Positions 29,684 to 38,867 of a stretch of 39,264 nt of DNA are shown piece by piece. The first letter of the stretch is position 1. The number at the start of each line of letters is the position of its first letter. Origin of the DNA: Endomicrobium sp. (GTDB lineage Bacteria; Elusimicrobiota; Endomicrobiia; Endomicrobiales; Endomicrobiaceae); NCBI GenBank assembly GCA_031264105.1, contig JAISEM010000013.1, forward strand, positions 1 through 39,264. The letters are read 5' to 3'. The notes under the pieces are model-generated. The model saw only the letters and a list, made by a program, of their open reading frames with translations. It did not search any database and was not told the origin of the DNA. Made by a program: the position numbers and the translations under genes.

Positions 29684-31526
29684 TTTCAAACATCTTCAAA
29701 GCTTTATCAGCTATGCCTTCTGGCGTAAGAGAATATTTCTTTCTTAACACTTTTACATTGCCGTGTTCTACAAACTTATCCGGGAGGCCTATGCATTCAA
29801 TTTCTGCTTTGGTCCCAAATAATACAGCTTTTACGCTTTCGCCAAGACCGCCAATTAAAGAATTTTCTTCAACTGTAATAAATTTTTTAGTTTTTAAAAG
29901 AGCTTCTTGTATAATATCAATATCTAAAGGTTTTAAGAATCTCATATTTATTACTGAAGCCTTTATATTTTTCTTCTCTAACAATTCAAACGCTTTTAAA
30001 CATGTATCGACATGATTTCCTATGGCAAGAAAACAAATATCTCTTCCTTCTTTTACAAAAGTACCTTTGCCGATTTTAAGCACTATGGGAGATTTATCAA
30101 GTTTAATCCCTACACCAGTACCTCTTGGGTAACGTATAGCGCAAGGTTTGTTGGAATTTAATGCGGTTTTTAACATATGCTGCAATTCATTTTCATCTGC
30201 AGGAGACATAATAATTAAATTAGGTATATAATTCAAATAAGACAAATCAAAAGCTCCATGATGAGTTCCACCGTCTTCACCGACAAGACCTGCTCTGTCC
30301 AAAGCAAAAGTAACAGGTAAATTCTGCAAAGCTACGTCGTGTATAATATTGTCTATCGCTCTTTGCATAAATGTTGAATACATAGCACAAACAGGTTTCA
30401 TGCCATCTGCTGCCATAGCTGCAGCAAAAGTAACGGCATGCCCTTCTGCAATACCTACATCAAAATATCTATCAGGAAATTCTCTGGCAAACTTATCAAG
30501 ACCGGTTCCATCAGGCATTGCGGCAGTTATAGCGACTATTTTTTTATCATTATGAGCTAATTTTATAATAGTATCTGAAAAAATTTTCGTATAGGTAACA
30601 GCTCCACTTTTTATAGTTTCGCCTGTTTTTACATCAAACTTTCCTACGCCATGAAATTTTGTCGGTTCGTTTTCGGCAGGAGTATATCCCTTGCCTTTTT
30701 TCGTAATTACGTGCAGTAGAATTGGTCCTTCCATATCTTTAATATTTTCTAAAATAACCGCTAAATTATTTATGTCATGTCCTTGAACAGGACCAATATA
30801 CGTAAATCCCATTTCTTCAAAAAGCATGCCTGGAAAGAGCATTACTTTTACTCTTTTTATAAACTTTCTAAAAGGCGAACCAAAACCGCGAACTCTGCTT
30901 ATAGTTCTCATCACTTTTTCTTCGACTTTTCTTGCCATACCAAAAGTTAAAAGTTTCGCCAAATACCCTGCAACCGCACCAACTTTTTGAGATATAAACA
31001 TCTCATTGTCGTTTAATATTACAAGCATATCTTTTTTAAGATCTCCGGCATTTTGCAAGCCTTCAAACGCAAGACCGCCAGTCATAGATCCATCTCCAAT
31101 AACTGCAACTACTTTATAATTTTCATTTTTTATGTCTCTAGCAGTGGCAAAACCTAAAGCCGCAGAAATTGAAGTTGAGGAATGCCCGACGCCAAATGCA
31201 TCATGATCAGACTCTGTTCTACGCGGAAAACCGCTGAGACCGTTATGCGTCCTTATTGTTTTAAATTTATTTTTTCTTCCCGTAAGAATTTTATGAGCAT
31301 AAGCTTGATGGCCAACATCCCATATTATTTTATCGCTAGGAGAATCAAACACATAATGCATTGCAATAGTCAAATCTACAACACCAAGGCTTGGCGCCAA
31401 ATGACCACCGTTTACAGAAATTGTATTTATTATTTCTTCCCTTATTTCTTTTGCAAGTATGGGAAGATCTTCTTTTTTTAATTTTTTTAAATCTTGAGGA
31501 TTGTCTATATTATCTAATATTTTCAA
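29670..31526 (-). CDS. dxs: 1-deoxy-D-xylulose-5-phosphate synthase
   Basis: Dxs condenses pyruvate and glyceraldehyde-3-phosphate, the first step of the MEP route to isoprenoids; it needs thiamine diphosphate. The 618-residue protein has a GHLAPSLGVVDL start, DVGHQAYAHKILTGR, FGVGHSSTSISAALG, the TPP-binding GDGSMTGG (144-151) ending in NDNEMFIS, and the transketolase-like pyrimidine domain with DRAGLVGEDGGTHHG and RYPRG. All are in order and full length. It follows ispA by 48 nt, so two steps of the same pathway are adjacent. The glycolytic gap gene in this window acts on the same triose phosphate. Confidence 0.97.
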   Translation of the reverse strand: MKILDNIDNPQDLKKLKKEDLPILAKEIREEIINTISVNGGHLAPSLGVVDLTIAMHYVFDSPSDKIIWDVGHQAYAHKILTGRKNKFKTIRTHNGLSGFPRRTESDHDAFGVGHSSTSISAALGFATARDIKNENYKVVAVIGDGSMTGGLAFEGLQNAGDLKKDMLVILNDNEMFISQKVGAVAGYLAKLLTFGMARKVEEKVMRTISRVRGFGSPFRKFIKRVKVMLFPGMLFEEMGFTYIGPVQGHDINNLAVILENIKDMEGPILLHVITKKGKGYTPAENEPTKFHGVGKFDVKTGETIKSGAVTYTKIFSDTIIKLAHNDKKIVAITAAMPDGTGLDKFAREFPDRYFDVGIAEGHAVTFAAAMAADGMKPVCAMYSTFMQRAIDNIIHDVALQNLPVTFALDRAGLVGEDGGTHHGAFDLSYLNYIPNLIIMSPADENELQHMLKTALNSNKPCAIRYPRGTGVGIKLDKSPIVLKIGKGTFVKEGRDICFLAIGNHVDTCLKAFELLEKKNIKASVINMRFLKPLDIDIIQEALLKTKKFITVEENSLIGGLGESVKAVLFGTKAEIECIGLPDKFVEHGNVKVLRKKYSLTPEGIADKALKMFENGKN

Positions 31527-31574
31527 CTGTTACTCCTAAAACATCAAAACGAAACCAAACATGGATTCCAAAAA

Positions 31575-32471
31575 TCAGCAATTTCTTGTTGTCATATAAT
31601 CTGCCAACAGAAGCAAAGTTTCAGCTTTATCGCAAAAAATAGACAATGCTCTTTTCGCTTTCTTTATATGTTCGTCTGCTTTTCTTTCTGCTTCTTCTTT
31701 TCCAAACAAAGAAAGAGCTGTAAGTTTATCATTATCCACATCGCTACCGTTTTTTCCCAAAAACTTTTTATCGGCATAAACATCTAAAATATCGTCTCTA
31801 ATTTGGAAAGCCATTCCTATATTTATTCCGTAAGTTTCTAGAGCTTTCAATTCTGTGTTTCCTGCCCCAGCTAAAACAGCGCCAATTTTTAAACTTGCAA
31901 CTATCAATGCTGCCGTTTTCTGAATCTGTATAAACTTTAGCTTTTTCTCTAGGACTTCTTTACTTTTTTGACTCCAATTACCGGTTTCCAATGTATCTTC
32001 GGCTTGCCCGACAATCATTCCTTTATAACCGCTATAGTCTGCAAGAATTTTTATTGCTTCTTTAATATTGTCAGCTGGAGCATTAGATTTTGTTATAAGG
32101 TTGAAAGATTCCGTAAGCAAAGCGTCGCCGCACAAAATAGCTGCCGCCTCGCCAAACTTTTTGTGATTTGTAAGCATGCCTCTGCGCAAATCATCATTGT
32201 CCATTGCTGGCAAATCATCGTGAACTAACGAATATGTATGTAAATATTCTACCGCGCAAGCGGCAGGCAAAACATCTTTGACCTTTCCTCCGAGAATTTC
32301 AGCAGCTAAAAATACAAAAATAGGGCGAAGCCTTTTCCCTCCTGCCAAAACGCTATATCTCATACTTTGGGAAATTATAGAATTGTCTTTGGGCAGCAAA
32401 TTTTTTAGCGCCGAATTTACATACTCGGCTTTTGAGACAAGATACTTTTTTAAATCTATATTCTTTTTCAA
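31575..32471 (-). CDS. ispA: Polyprenyl (farnesyl) diphosphate synthase
   Basis: The enzyme joins isopentenyl diphosphate units into a short-chain prenyl diphosphate, probably farnesyl. The 298 residues have GGKRLRP (44-50), the first aspartate-rich motif DDLPAMDNDD (85-94) with the two-residue insertion typical of bacterial FPP synthases, GQAEDT, and the second motif DDILD (226-230). It is 3 nt downstream of xseB. The xseA-xseB-ispA-dxs-tlyA order is a familiar bacterial cluster. The product length class (C15 against C20) is inferred from the insertion in the first motif, not proven. Confidence 0.94.
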   Translation of the reverse strand: MKKNIDLKKYLVSKAEYVNSALKNLLPKDNSIISQSMRYSVLAGGKRLRPIFVFLAAEILGGKVKDVLPAACAVEYLHTYSLVHDDLPAMDNDDLRRGMLTNHKKFGEAAAILCGDALLTESFNLITKSNAPADNIKEAIKILADYSGYKGMIVGQAEDTLETGNWSQKSKEVLEKKLKFIQIQKTAALIVASLKIGAVLAGAGNTELKALETYGINIGMAFQIRDDILDVYADKKFLGKNGSDVDNDKLTALSLFGKEEAERKADEHIKKAKRALSIFCDKAETLLLLADYMTTRNC

Positions 32472-32474
32472 ATT

Positions 32475-32690
32475 TCATTCCTCAAAAGGTTTGACTTCAC
32501 CAGAAGCGGTTATAATTTCTATCTTTTTCTTTGTTTCACTTAGCTTTTGCGAACAAGCCTTTACAAGCTGCGAACCTTCTGAAAATAGACTTAACGCTTT
32601 ATCTAAATCTGGCTCACCATTTTCCATCTCAGAAACTATTTCCTCTAACCTTTTTAAAGATTTTTCAAAATTTAACTGTTTTTTAGTCAT
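32475..32690 (-). CDS. xseB: Exodeoxyribonuclease VII small subunit
   Basis: The 71-residue helical protein has the XseB pattern: NFEKSLKRLEEIVSEMENGEPDLDKALSLFSEGSQLVK, a two-helix coiled coil. Several copies of it wrap each XseA chain in exonuclease VII, which degrades single-stranded DNA from both ends. Its start overlaps the xseA stop by 8 nt, and ispA follows by 3 nt. Confidence 0.95.
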   Translation of the reverse strand: MTKKQLNFEKSLKRLEEIVSEMENGEPDLDKALSLFSEGSQLVKACSQKLSETKKKIEIITASGEVKPFEE

Positions 32691-33909
32691 ATGATTTTAT
32701 CTCAGCGTTAAAACCGCCAGATGCAAGCTTTACATTTACGATGTCGCCTTGCTTAACATCTTTTGAATTTTTAACAATTTTATTATCGCCGTTAAAGCAA
32801 ATTGAGAAGCCTCTTTCTAATACTGATAAAGGAGAAAGTATGTTTAATTTATGAGAAATATTTTTCAATTTTTCAAACTTTGTTTCAAAAAATCTTTCTA
32901 CGTTATTTTTAAGTCTTTCACTCATATCGTCAACATAGGATATTTTATCTTCATATATTAAATGAGGTCTTTGTAAACTTCTTGAAGATTTCAATCTTTC
33001 AAAGTTTTGAAGATTTCTATTAAATATTATATCCGTTGAATCTTTTAAAGAACATTTCAACTGTTCTACTTGGCAGGATATAAAGTTTTTTTGTCTTAAC
33101 ACCATTTCTGCTGCGGCAGACGCAGTGGGCGCCCGCATATCTGCAACAAAATCTGCTATTGTAAAATCTACTTCGTGACCTACGCAAGACACCGTTGGTA
33201 TTTTAGAGTTAAAAATTGCTCTGGCCACAACCTCTGTGTTAAAAGCCCATAAATCTTCTATTGAACCGCCACCACGACCAATAAGAAGAACATCTAAATC
33301 TTTATAATTATCATTTAAGTATTTTATTGCTCTAGGAATTTCTTTTTCAGCTGCTTTTCTCTGCACTCTTGCAGGGCATATCAAAACTTCAACGCCTATT
33401 TTTAGATTGTCTATAACACGTAAAATATCATGCAACACAGCGCCGTCTTGAGAAGTGACAACTCCAATTTTATTTACAATATTTGGAATTGTCTTTTTTA
33501 CACTTTTGTCAAACAGTCCTTCTTCATCTAACTTTTTCTTAAGTTTCTCATGGGCATCGTAAAGCTCGCCTTTACCATACCGCTCCATATGGTTTACAAT
33601 AATCTGGTAATCGCCATATTTAGGATAAGCGCTTACTCTACCGTAAACCAAAACTTTCATTCCATCTTGAGGAGCAAAAGTTAAACCTACATTTACATTT
33701 TGAAACATTACGGCTTTTATGTGGGCATTAGCGTCTTTAACACTAAAGTACATGTATCCTGAATTATAAAACTTAAAGTTTGAAATCTCTCCTTGAACCC
33801 AAACGCATGGATAAGACTCTTCTAAAATAAGCTTTATCTCAGCGCTTATTTGAGAAACAGTATAAATTAATCGTCCGTCATTATCATTATTATCTGTTTC
33901 TTCTAACAT
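32683..33909 (-). CDS. xseA: Exodeoxyribonuclease VII large subunit
   Basis: The 408-residue protein opens with an OB-fold domain (YTVSQISAEIKLILEESYPCVWVQGEISNF read in parts). The catalytic domain follows: IGVVTSQDGAVLHDIL, VLICPARVQ, LIGRGGGSIEDLWAFN, SCVGHEVDFTIADFVADMRAPTASAAAE. A helical region and a short C-terminal RGFSICFN..GDIVNVKLASG segment complete it. The D-F-T-D type residues of the active site appear as DFTIADFVAD. Its ATG overlaps the stop of the upstream GNAT pseudogene (TAATG), so it was once, and may still be, read through that gene. Confidence 0.95.
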   Translation of the reverse strand: MLEETDNNDNDGRLIYTVSQISAEIKLILEESYPCVWVQGEISNFKFYNSGYMYFSVKDANAHIKAVMFQNVNVGLTFAPQDGMKVLVYGRVSAYPKYGDYQIIVNHMERYGKGELYDAHEKLKKKLDEEGLFDKSVKKTIPNIVNKIGVVTSQDGAVLHDILRVIDNLKIGVEVLICPARVQRKAAEKEIPRAIKYLNDNYKDLDVLLIGRGGGSIEDLWAFNTEVVARAIFNSKIPTVSCVGHEVDFTIADFVADMRAPTASAAAEMVLRQKNFISCQVEQLKCSLKDSTDIIFNRNLQNFERLKSSRSLQRPHLIYEDKISYVDDMSERLKNNVERFFETKFEKLKNISHKLNILSPLSVLERGFSICFNGDNKIVKNSKDVKQGDIVNVKLASGGFNAEIKSYD

Positions 33910-34336
33910 TATATGCCTCTACACTTCTTTGACAAGTAATACTTATTGCTCCGTGCGTTTTTACTGTTACTCCTTACAAAATCAACGTTGAATCCACATT
34001 TTTTGTAAAAACCAACTGCGTTTTGAAATTCATTAGTAACAAGATTTATATTATCACATGAACCATCGTTTGCTTCTTGTTCAAGTGTCCATAAAAGCTT
34101 TTTGGCATACCCATAACCTCTTATACTTTTATCAATAGCTAATTCATCTATGTATATCTCATTAAATATTCTCCAGCCTCTTATACCGCCTAAAATATTC
34201 CCATTATAATCTCTTTAACGCTAAATGCAAAGATTAAAAAATTTGGCTTCATAGACTTTTCTTTATCGTCTTGAAGAAAAATCTTTGTCAACGCTTTTTT
34301 TAGTTCCTCTTCATTTTCATTAATCTCAATTCTCAT
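33909..34336 (-). pseudogene. GNAT acetyltransferase with one frameshift
   Basis: ATG 34336 lies 3 nt after rny. The first frame gives MRIEINENEEELKKAL and FLIFAFSVKEIIMG, then a stop. From about 34195 a second frame continues GGIRGWRIFNEIYIDELAID, with the acetyl-CoA loop RGYGYAKKLL (R/Q-x-x-G-x-G/A type) and NAVGFYKKCGF, the usual end of a GNAT fold. A single indel in the GAATATTTTAGG stretch joins them into a protein of about 140 residues. Its stop overlaps the xseA start. One error could be a sequencing slip, but other pseudogenes in the window make real decay equally plausible. The substrate is unknown. Confidence 0.75.
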
Positions 34337-34339
34337 ATT

Positions 34340-35881
34340 TTATTTGGCTATATCTTGCGCTCTTGTTTCGCGTATTACCGTTATTTTAATTTGTCCTGGA
34401 TATTCAAGCTCTTCCTCAATTTTTTTAGCTATATCATGAGCTAAAACTTGAGCTTGCCTATCATCAACATTTTCTGGCTCTACAAGTATTCTTACTTCTC
34501 TTCCAGCCTGAACAGCATAAGCCAATGAAACACCCTGGAATTCTTTAGCTACTTTTTCAAGTTTTTCAAGACGTTTTAAATAATATTCTACAGATTCTCT
34601 TCTTGCGCCAGGCCTTGCAGCTGAAATTGCGTCTGCTGCTGCAATCACAAAAGCTTCAGGACTTGCTGGAGCTTCAATTCCTTCATGGTGCGACAAAATA
34701 GCATTTATCATTTTCGACGATTCACCATATTTCTTAGCTATATCTGCAGAAATTTGATGATGTGTACCTTCAACTTCGTGGTCAACCGCTTTACCTATAT
34801 CGTGAAGCAATGCGGCCTTTTTACAAAACATTACATCAAGCCCAAGCTCACCAGCTATTGCGCCTGCAAGCCACGTAACTTCCAATGTATGTTGGAGCTG
34901 GTTCTGTCCGTAAGACGTTCTGTATTTTAACTTGCCAAGAAGTTTAATAATCTCTAAGTTGAGTCCAGGAACACCTGCATCAATGGCTGCCTGCTCGCCA
35001 ATTTCTTTAAGATGTTGATTCATTTCTTTTTTTACTTTTGCAATAACTTCTTCAATTCTAGCGGGATGTATTCTTCCATCTGCTATCAATTTTTCTAAAG
35101 CAATTTTGGCTGTCTGTCTTCTTACGCCGTCAAAAGCGGAAACAGTAATAGCTTCTGGAGTATCGTCAACTATTAAGTCTACCCCTGTAGCTTGTTCAAA
35201 AGCTCTTATATTTCTTCCCTCTCTTCCTATAATTCTCCCTTTGACGTCATCATTAGGTATTTGAACAGTTGAGGTTGTAATATCTGCCGTATGATCTGCA
35301 GCTACACGCTGTATTGCAACGGAAAGGATTTCTTTTGATTTTTTGTCGGCATTCTCGCGTGTTTCTTGCTCTATTTTCTGGGCTAAAATAGCGGCATCTT
35401 GCTTTGCCTCTTTTTCCATTTCGTTTATTAAGGCCTTTTTTGCTTCTTCTCTTGCCATTCCTGACATATGCTCTAAAACTTTCCTCTGCTCTTCTTTTAT
35501 TTTATCAAGTTCGGAAAACTTTACCGTAAGCTTTTGCTCTTTGTTTGAAATTTCTTTTTCCCTATTGGATAAATCCTTCTCTTTTTTATCCATAGAATCC
35601 ATTTTGCGTTCTAAATTTTCTTCGCGCTGGTTGATTCTATTTTCCATATTTTGAACTGATTGCTTCCTTTCTTTTATTTCCTTTTCAAACTCTTTTCTTT
35701 CTCTGTCAACTATGACTTTCGCTTCTAGCAAAGCTTCTTTTGTTTTGGTCTCTGCGACCATTTTAGCGTCTTTTATTATTCTTTCGGAAATTTGCTCTGC
35801 TGATTTTGCATTTACTTTTGCATAAACCAAACGCAAAACATATCCTGTAACAACACCCAAAATAATTATAATCGCTCCCAT
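34340..35881 (-). CDS. rny: Ribonuclease Y
   Basis: RNase Y is a membrane-bound endonuclease that starts mRNA decay. The 513 residues comprise an N-terminal membrane helix ([19 protein letters not shown]), a long charged coiled coil to about residue 195, and a KH domain (about 200-260, [26 protein letters not shown]). An HD domain follows, with [12 protein letters not shown] near residue 360 and [13 protein letters not shown], and the conserved C-terminus ends [14 protein letters not shown] 35881 is used because GAGGAG lies 7 nt upstream; a start five codons earlier overlaps 5-FCL. No RNase E is in this window. Confidence 0.95.
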   Translation of the reverse strand: MGAIIIILGVVTGYVLRLVYAKVNAKSAEQISERIIKDAKMVAETKTKEALLEAKVIVDRERKEFEKEIKERKQSVQNMENRINQREENLERKMDSMDKKEKDLSNREKEISNKEQKLTVKFSELDKIKEEQRKVLEHMSGMAREEAKKALINEMEKEAKQDAAILAQKIEQETRENADKKSKEILSVAIQRVAADHTADITTSTVQIPNDDVKGRIIGREGRNIRAFEQATGVDLIVDDTPEAITVSAFDGVRRQTAKIALEKLIADGRIHPARIEEVIAKVKKEMNQHLKEIGEQAAIDAGVPGLNLEIIKLLGKLKYRTSYGQNQLQHTLEVTWLAGAIAGELGLDVMFCKKAALLHDIGKAVDHEVEGTHHQISADIAKKYGESSKMINAILSHHEGIEAPASPEAFVIAAADAISAARPGARRESVEYYLKRLEKLEKVAKEFQGVSLAYAVQAGREVRILVEPENVDDRQAQVLAHDIAKKIEEELEYPGQIKITVIRETRAQDIAK

Positions 35882-35892
35882 CTTTTCGCTCC

Positions 35893-36483
35893 TCAATTTA
35901 TAGTTTGTATGATCCTTTGTTCAGTAATGATAGTTCCAATAGGCAGATCATGTTTTCCGACTGGAAGCTTGTTCGTAATTTGAAAATCGTATGCCAGCCC
36001 AACAGTTTTACGTAATGGAATATCTTTTAACCATCTGTCGTAATAACCTTTTCCATAACCTAGTCTATTTCCTAAAAGATCAAAAGCAAGACCGGGAACC
36101 AAAACTAAATTAATATCTTCTTTTACTACAACATCATCAGGAATTACTTCAGGCTGTCTAATGCCGTAGACAGATTCATTTGCTTCTTCAAGACCCATTA
36201 TTTTTACTGCCTGCATACATAAATCTCCAGGATTTTTTATCGCCGGAACAACAACACTTTTTCCTTCTTCAATAGCTGACTTTATAATAAAATCAGTTAT
36301 AACTTCAGAACCATAAGACAGATAAATCATGAGAGTATTTGCTTGCTCGTACATTGGAAGCTTCTTAACTGATACAAGAATACTAACGCTACACGTTAGC
36401 GCTAAAGCTGGATCAAGTCTATTTCTCATAGACAAAAATTCAGCTCTTTTTCTCTTTTTTTCTAATTCCAAGTAATCGCTCAC
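35893..36483 (-). CDS. fau: 5-formyltetrahydrofolate cyclo-ligase
   Basis: The enzyme turns 5-formyl-THF into 5,10-methenyl-THF with ATP, salvaging folate. It has the early basic [11 protein letters not shown] helix, [10 protein letters not shown], and the substrate/metal block [26 protein letters not shown], the best marker of the family. GTG 36483 with GAGGGG 7 nt upstream gives 196 residues, a normal length. The ATGs at 36498 and 36519 are alternatives with poorer spacing. It overlaps the 3' end of rarA by over 40 nt. A 6S RNA gene next to a 5-FCL gene is common; here rarA lies between them. Confidence 0.93.
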   Translation of the reverse strand: MSDYLELEKKRKRAEFLSMRNRLDPALALTCSVSILVSVKKLPMYEQANTLMIYLSYGSEVITDFIIKSAIEEGKSVVVPAIKNPGDLCMQAVKIMGLEEANESVYGIRQPEVIPDDVVVKEDINLVLVPGLAFDLLGNRLGYGKGYYDRWLKDIPLRKTVGLAYDFQITNKLPVGKHDLPIGTIITEQRIIQTIN

Positions 36484-37759
36484 GTATTTTCCCCTCATAT
36501 CCCTCTTTTGAAGGAACATATAATTCTACAGAATCCGGCCAGTACTCTTGTTTTACAAAATGTCCTTCAAAATCATGCGGATACTTATAGCCTTTACCAT
36601 GCCCTAAATCTTTACCGTCAAGATTTGCATCTTTTAAATGGGTTGGAACGTTACGAACTTTCCCATTTTTTACTTCAGATAAAGCGTTTTCTATTGCTAA
36701 ATAAGAAGCATTGGATTTTGGAGCACTTGCTACATAAATAGCGGCCTGAGCTAAAATAATCCTTGCTTCAGGCATACCTACAAATTCAACAGCATTAAGA
36801 GCAGAAACAGCAAGCGTCAACGCTCTGGGATCTGCAATACCTATATCTTCAGAAGCGCAAATTATTATCCTTCTAGCAATAAAGCGCGGGTCTTCTCCAG
36901 CTACAAGCATTTTTGCCAACCAGTAAACAGTTGCGTCTGGGTCTGTGCCTCTCATTGATTTTATGAACGCCGAGATATGATCATAATGAGCATCCCCCAT
37001 GCGATCATAAACAACAATTCTCTTCTGCATTGATTCTTGAGCTACGTCTATGTCAAAAACTCTCACGCCTTCTTCATTTACTTTTGTTGAAAGAACTCCT
37101 ATTTCAAGAGCATTAAGAAGTTTTCTCGCATCTCCGCTTGAATTTGAAACCAAATATTCTTTTGCTTCGTGCGACATTTTGACACTATAATTGCCAAGTC
37201 CTTTATCTTTGTCATTTAAAGCTCTATCCATAATTGCAGATAAAGATTTGTGCGGTAAAGGAATAAACTCAAAAACCGTACTTCTTGAAATAATCGCCGC
37301 ATTAATATAAAAAAACGGATTTTCCGTTGTTATGCCTATCAAAGTTATAACGCCTCTTTCAACATCTGGAAGCAAAGCATCCTGCTGAGAACGATTAAAG
37401 TGATGAATTTCATCAAGCATTAAAATAGTTTTTTTGCCTGACATTTCTGCTCTGGATTTAGCCACATCTAGTATCTTTCTTATATCAGATATTCCTATAG
37501 TAACAGCATTTGCTCCTTCAAAATAGGATTTTGTTTTTGAAGCAATTATCCTAGCTAATGCGCTTTTCCCAGTTCCAGGAGGACCAAAAAATATAACAGA
37601 ACCTAAACTGTCTGCTTCTATGGCGCGTCGCAACAACTTGTCATTTCCAACAATGTTATCTTGACCCATAAATTCTTCAAAATCGCAAGGAGCCATTCTT
37701 GCGGCTAATGGCTTATTTTTATGGCTTGCTTCCTGGCTAAAAAAGTCTGTCTGTTTCAT
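36440..37759 (-). CDS. rarA: Replication-associated recombination protein RarA (MgsA)
   Basis: RarA is an AAA+ ATPase of the clamp-loader/WRNIP1 family that acts at stalled forks. The 439-residue protein shows LAARMAPCDFEEFMGQDNIVG, Walker A GPPGTGKSA (59-67), Walker B ILMLDEIHHF (111-120), sensor TTENPFF, the arginine SGDARKLLNALE region, and the C-terminal tetramerisation domain with SMRGTDPDATVYWLAKML and the late GKGYKYPHDFEGHFVKQEYWP. The ATG comes 4 nt after the 6S RNA T-tract and has no separate Shine-Dalgarno; the only purine-rich candidate is in the 6S terminator stem. rarA may therefore depend on read-through of 6S. Confidence 0.95.
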   Translation of the reverse strand: MKQTDFFSQEASHKNKPLAARMAPCDFEEFMGQDNIVGNDKLLRRAIEADSLGSVIFFGPPGTGKSALARIIASKTKSYFEGANAVTIGISDIRKILDVAKSRAEMSGKKTILMLDEIHHFNRSQQDALLPDVERGVITLIGITTENPFFYINAAIISRSTVFEFIPLPHKSLSAIMDRALNDKDKGLGNYSVKMSHEAKEYLVSNSSGDARKLLNALEIGVLSTKVNEEGVRVFDIDVAQESMQKRIVVYDRMGDAHYDHISAFIKSMRGTDPDATVYWLAKMLVAGEDPRFIARRIIICASEDIGIADPRALTLAVSALNAVEFVGMPEARIILAQAAIYVASAPKSNASYLAIENALSEVKNGKVRNVPTHLKDANLDGKDLGHGKGYKYPHDFEGHFVKQEYWPDSVELYVPSKEGYEGKIRERLLGIRKKEKKS

Positions 37760-37763
37760 AAAT

Positions 37764-37916
37764 AAAAAAACCCGCAGGTGCCGTTAGTTTTAACTAGTTT
37801 AAAGCCCTCTTTTTTTAAGTGAGATACAGCGGCATAAGCCCGCGAGCATACGCTCGACTCCTGTTCTCTAAAGTTGACTTGTAGGAATAAACCAGTCAAA
37901 ACATCGCCAACACCGC
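37764..37916 (-). ncRNA. ssrS: 6S RNA
   Basis: 6S RNA mimics an open promoter and binds sigma-70 RNA polymerase holoenzyme. The approximately 150-nt minus-strand RNA has the expected shape. A closing stem pairs the 5' GCGGTG region with CACCTGC (one bulge), and an adjoining 15-bp helix has GTTTTGACTGGTTTA against TAAACTAGTTAAAAC (two G-T wobbles). A large, purine- and A-rich central bubble follows, then an apical stem with a CGAGC-GTAT-GCTCG hairpin and a GCGG..CCGC hairpin. The RNA ends at a T7 tract (37764-37770). TATAAT (37922-37927) lies 6 nt before the 5' end. It sits directly after zapA, the canonical location in other bacteria. I did no covariance search. Confidence 0.82.
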
Positions 37917-37921
37917 AGATT

Positions 37922-37927
37922 ATTATA
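37922..37927 (-). promoter_or_regulatory. -10 box of the 6S RNA promoter
   Basis: TATAAT on the minus strand lies inside the spacer just after the zapA stop, 6 nt before the deduced RNA start. The -35 is uncertain: TTGTTC, part of the zapA end, would leave a 15-nt spacer. Confidence 0.55.
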
Positions 37928-37935
37928 AAAATATT

Positions 37936-38226
37936 TCAATTGGAACAATCGGATTCGTCAAGTTGCCTAATTAGGTCTTTAATTTTCTTATCATAATTAT
38001 TTGAAATACTTTCTTGCAAATCTTTTAATTTAAGCAACTCTGCAGCTATCTTAACAGCAGTTAGAGCTGCTATTTTCTGCGTGTCGGGAACGTTAGAATT
38101 TTCTTTTCTTACTTCAATCCACTGCTCATTTACAAAATTTACAACCCTATTAAAGCTCAATTCGTCTAAATTATCTATATTAAATTCCATGTCTCTTCCC
38201 ATTATTCTTTCGCGGGTAGTAGCCAT
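37936..38226 (-). CDS. zapA: Cell division protein ZapA
   Basis: The product from ATG 38226 is 96 residues. It starts with a short strand-like region (MEFNIDNLDELSFNRVVNFVNEQW) and ends in a long coiled coil (LLKLKDLQESISNNYDKKIKDLIRQLDE). The DTQKIAALTAVKIAAELLKLKD block is the most ZapA-like part. ZapA stabilises FtsZ protofilaments at the Z ring. It begins 1-2 nt after the stop of the coiled-coil gene upstream, hence coupled translation. It is followed by 6S RNA, the usual neighbour of zapA. Confidence 0.85.
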   Translation of the reverse strand: MATTRERIMGRDMEFNIDNLDELSFNRVVNFVNEQWIEVRKENSNVPDTQKIAALTAVKIAAELLKLKDLQESISNNYDKKIKDLIRQLDESDCSN

Positions 38227-38227
38227 A

Positions 38228-38458
38228 TTAAGAAACCTTTGCCGTATCAATTTTTCTCATTACTCTTTCTATTCTTAAGGCAACTTCTTGCGCATTTCTT
38301 TTTAACGACGCATATTCGCTTGCTAAACTTTTATTGCGTTCATTTTCTTTTCTTAGAAATTCAACTTCTAGCTCTAATCTATGGTTTTCATTTGTAATTC
38401 TTTTTAAATTTTCAGCTGCTTTTTTAACTTTAGTAGCTAAAATTTCAATATTTTCCAT
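38228..38458 (-). CDS. Coiled-coil protein upstream of zapA (ZapB-like)
   Basis: The 76-residue protein is almost all heptad-like coiled coil: NIEILATKVKKAAENLKRI, ENHRLELEVEFLRKENERN, and a RIERVMRKID end. No catalytic motif exists. Its size, its tight coupling to zapA (stop TAA 2 nt before the zapA ATG), and its composition fit a ZapB-type Z-ring partner, but coiled coils are poor evidence for homology. It is the first gene of the long leftward run ending in tlyA. No strong Shine-Dalgarno is seen. Confidence 0.6.
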   Translation of the reverse strand: MENIEILATKVKKAAENLKRITNENHRLELEVEFLRKENERNKSLASEYASLKRNAQEVALRIERVMRKIDTAKVS

Positions 38459-38492
38459 GCCAATATTCTATAAATTGCCCTCATAATTGTCA

Positions 38493-38696
38493 ATGCATAG
38501 ATCAAAAGGTTTATTTAAAATAGATTTAGATAAGAAAAGAAAGTCTCTAAATAGAAATTTAAGTACAAAATGAAAAGCTGTGAAAATAGGGTTAGGTAAA
38601 GCTCTTACAGATAACTATATAACTGTTAAGAGAGGTGTTTCTAAAAACTCGGGAATTTTTGAAATTGAAATTATTTCCCCTGGCATTTCACAATAG
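38493..38696 (+). pseudogene. 3' remnant resembling a TRAM-domain (MtaB/RimO-like) protein
   Basis: One frame reads HRSKGLFKIDLDKKRKSLNRN, a TGA, then KIGLGKALTDNYITVKRGVSKNSG and IFEIEIISPGIS to a TAG at 38694. The LTDNYITVKR..GIFEIEI pattern resembles the C-terminal TRAM RNA-binding domain of tRNA methylthiotransferases of the MtaB type. It is only about 67 codons, has an internal stop, and no ribosome-binding site, so it is taken as a fragment. The assignment is tentative. Confidence 0.35.
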
Positions 38697-38867
38697 GCTT
38701 ACTCTTTATATTGCAAAACCATTTAAACTTTTTGTAGAATTCATGTAGCGTTTCAAGCGAGCTTTATAAAAAAAGTATAGTATTATATAGTATAATGAAG
38801 GATAATCTTTGTATGCTTTTTGCGCTATTTTTTAGGTCTACAAGTCTAAATTTCTTAGGAGATGAAA

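Noticed and set aside
38780-38800. Strong promoter at the TATAAT before the partial autotransporter
   Set aside because: The -10 is good, but the region 17 nt upstream is an A-run with no -35 match, so it is mentioned only inside the gene entry.
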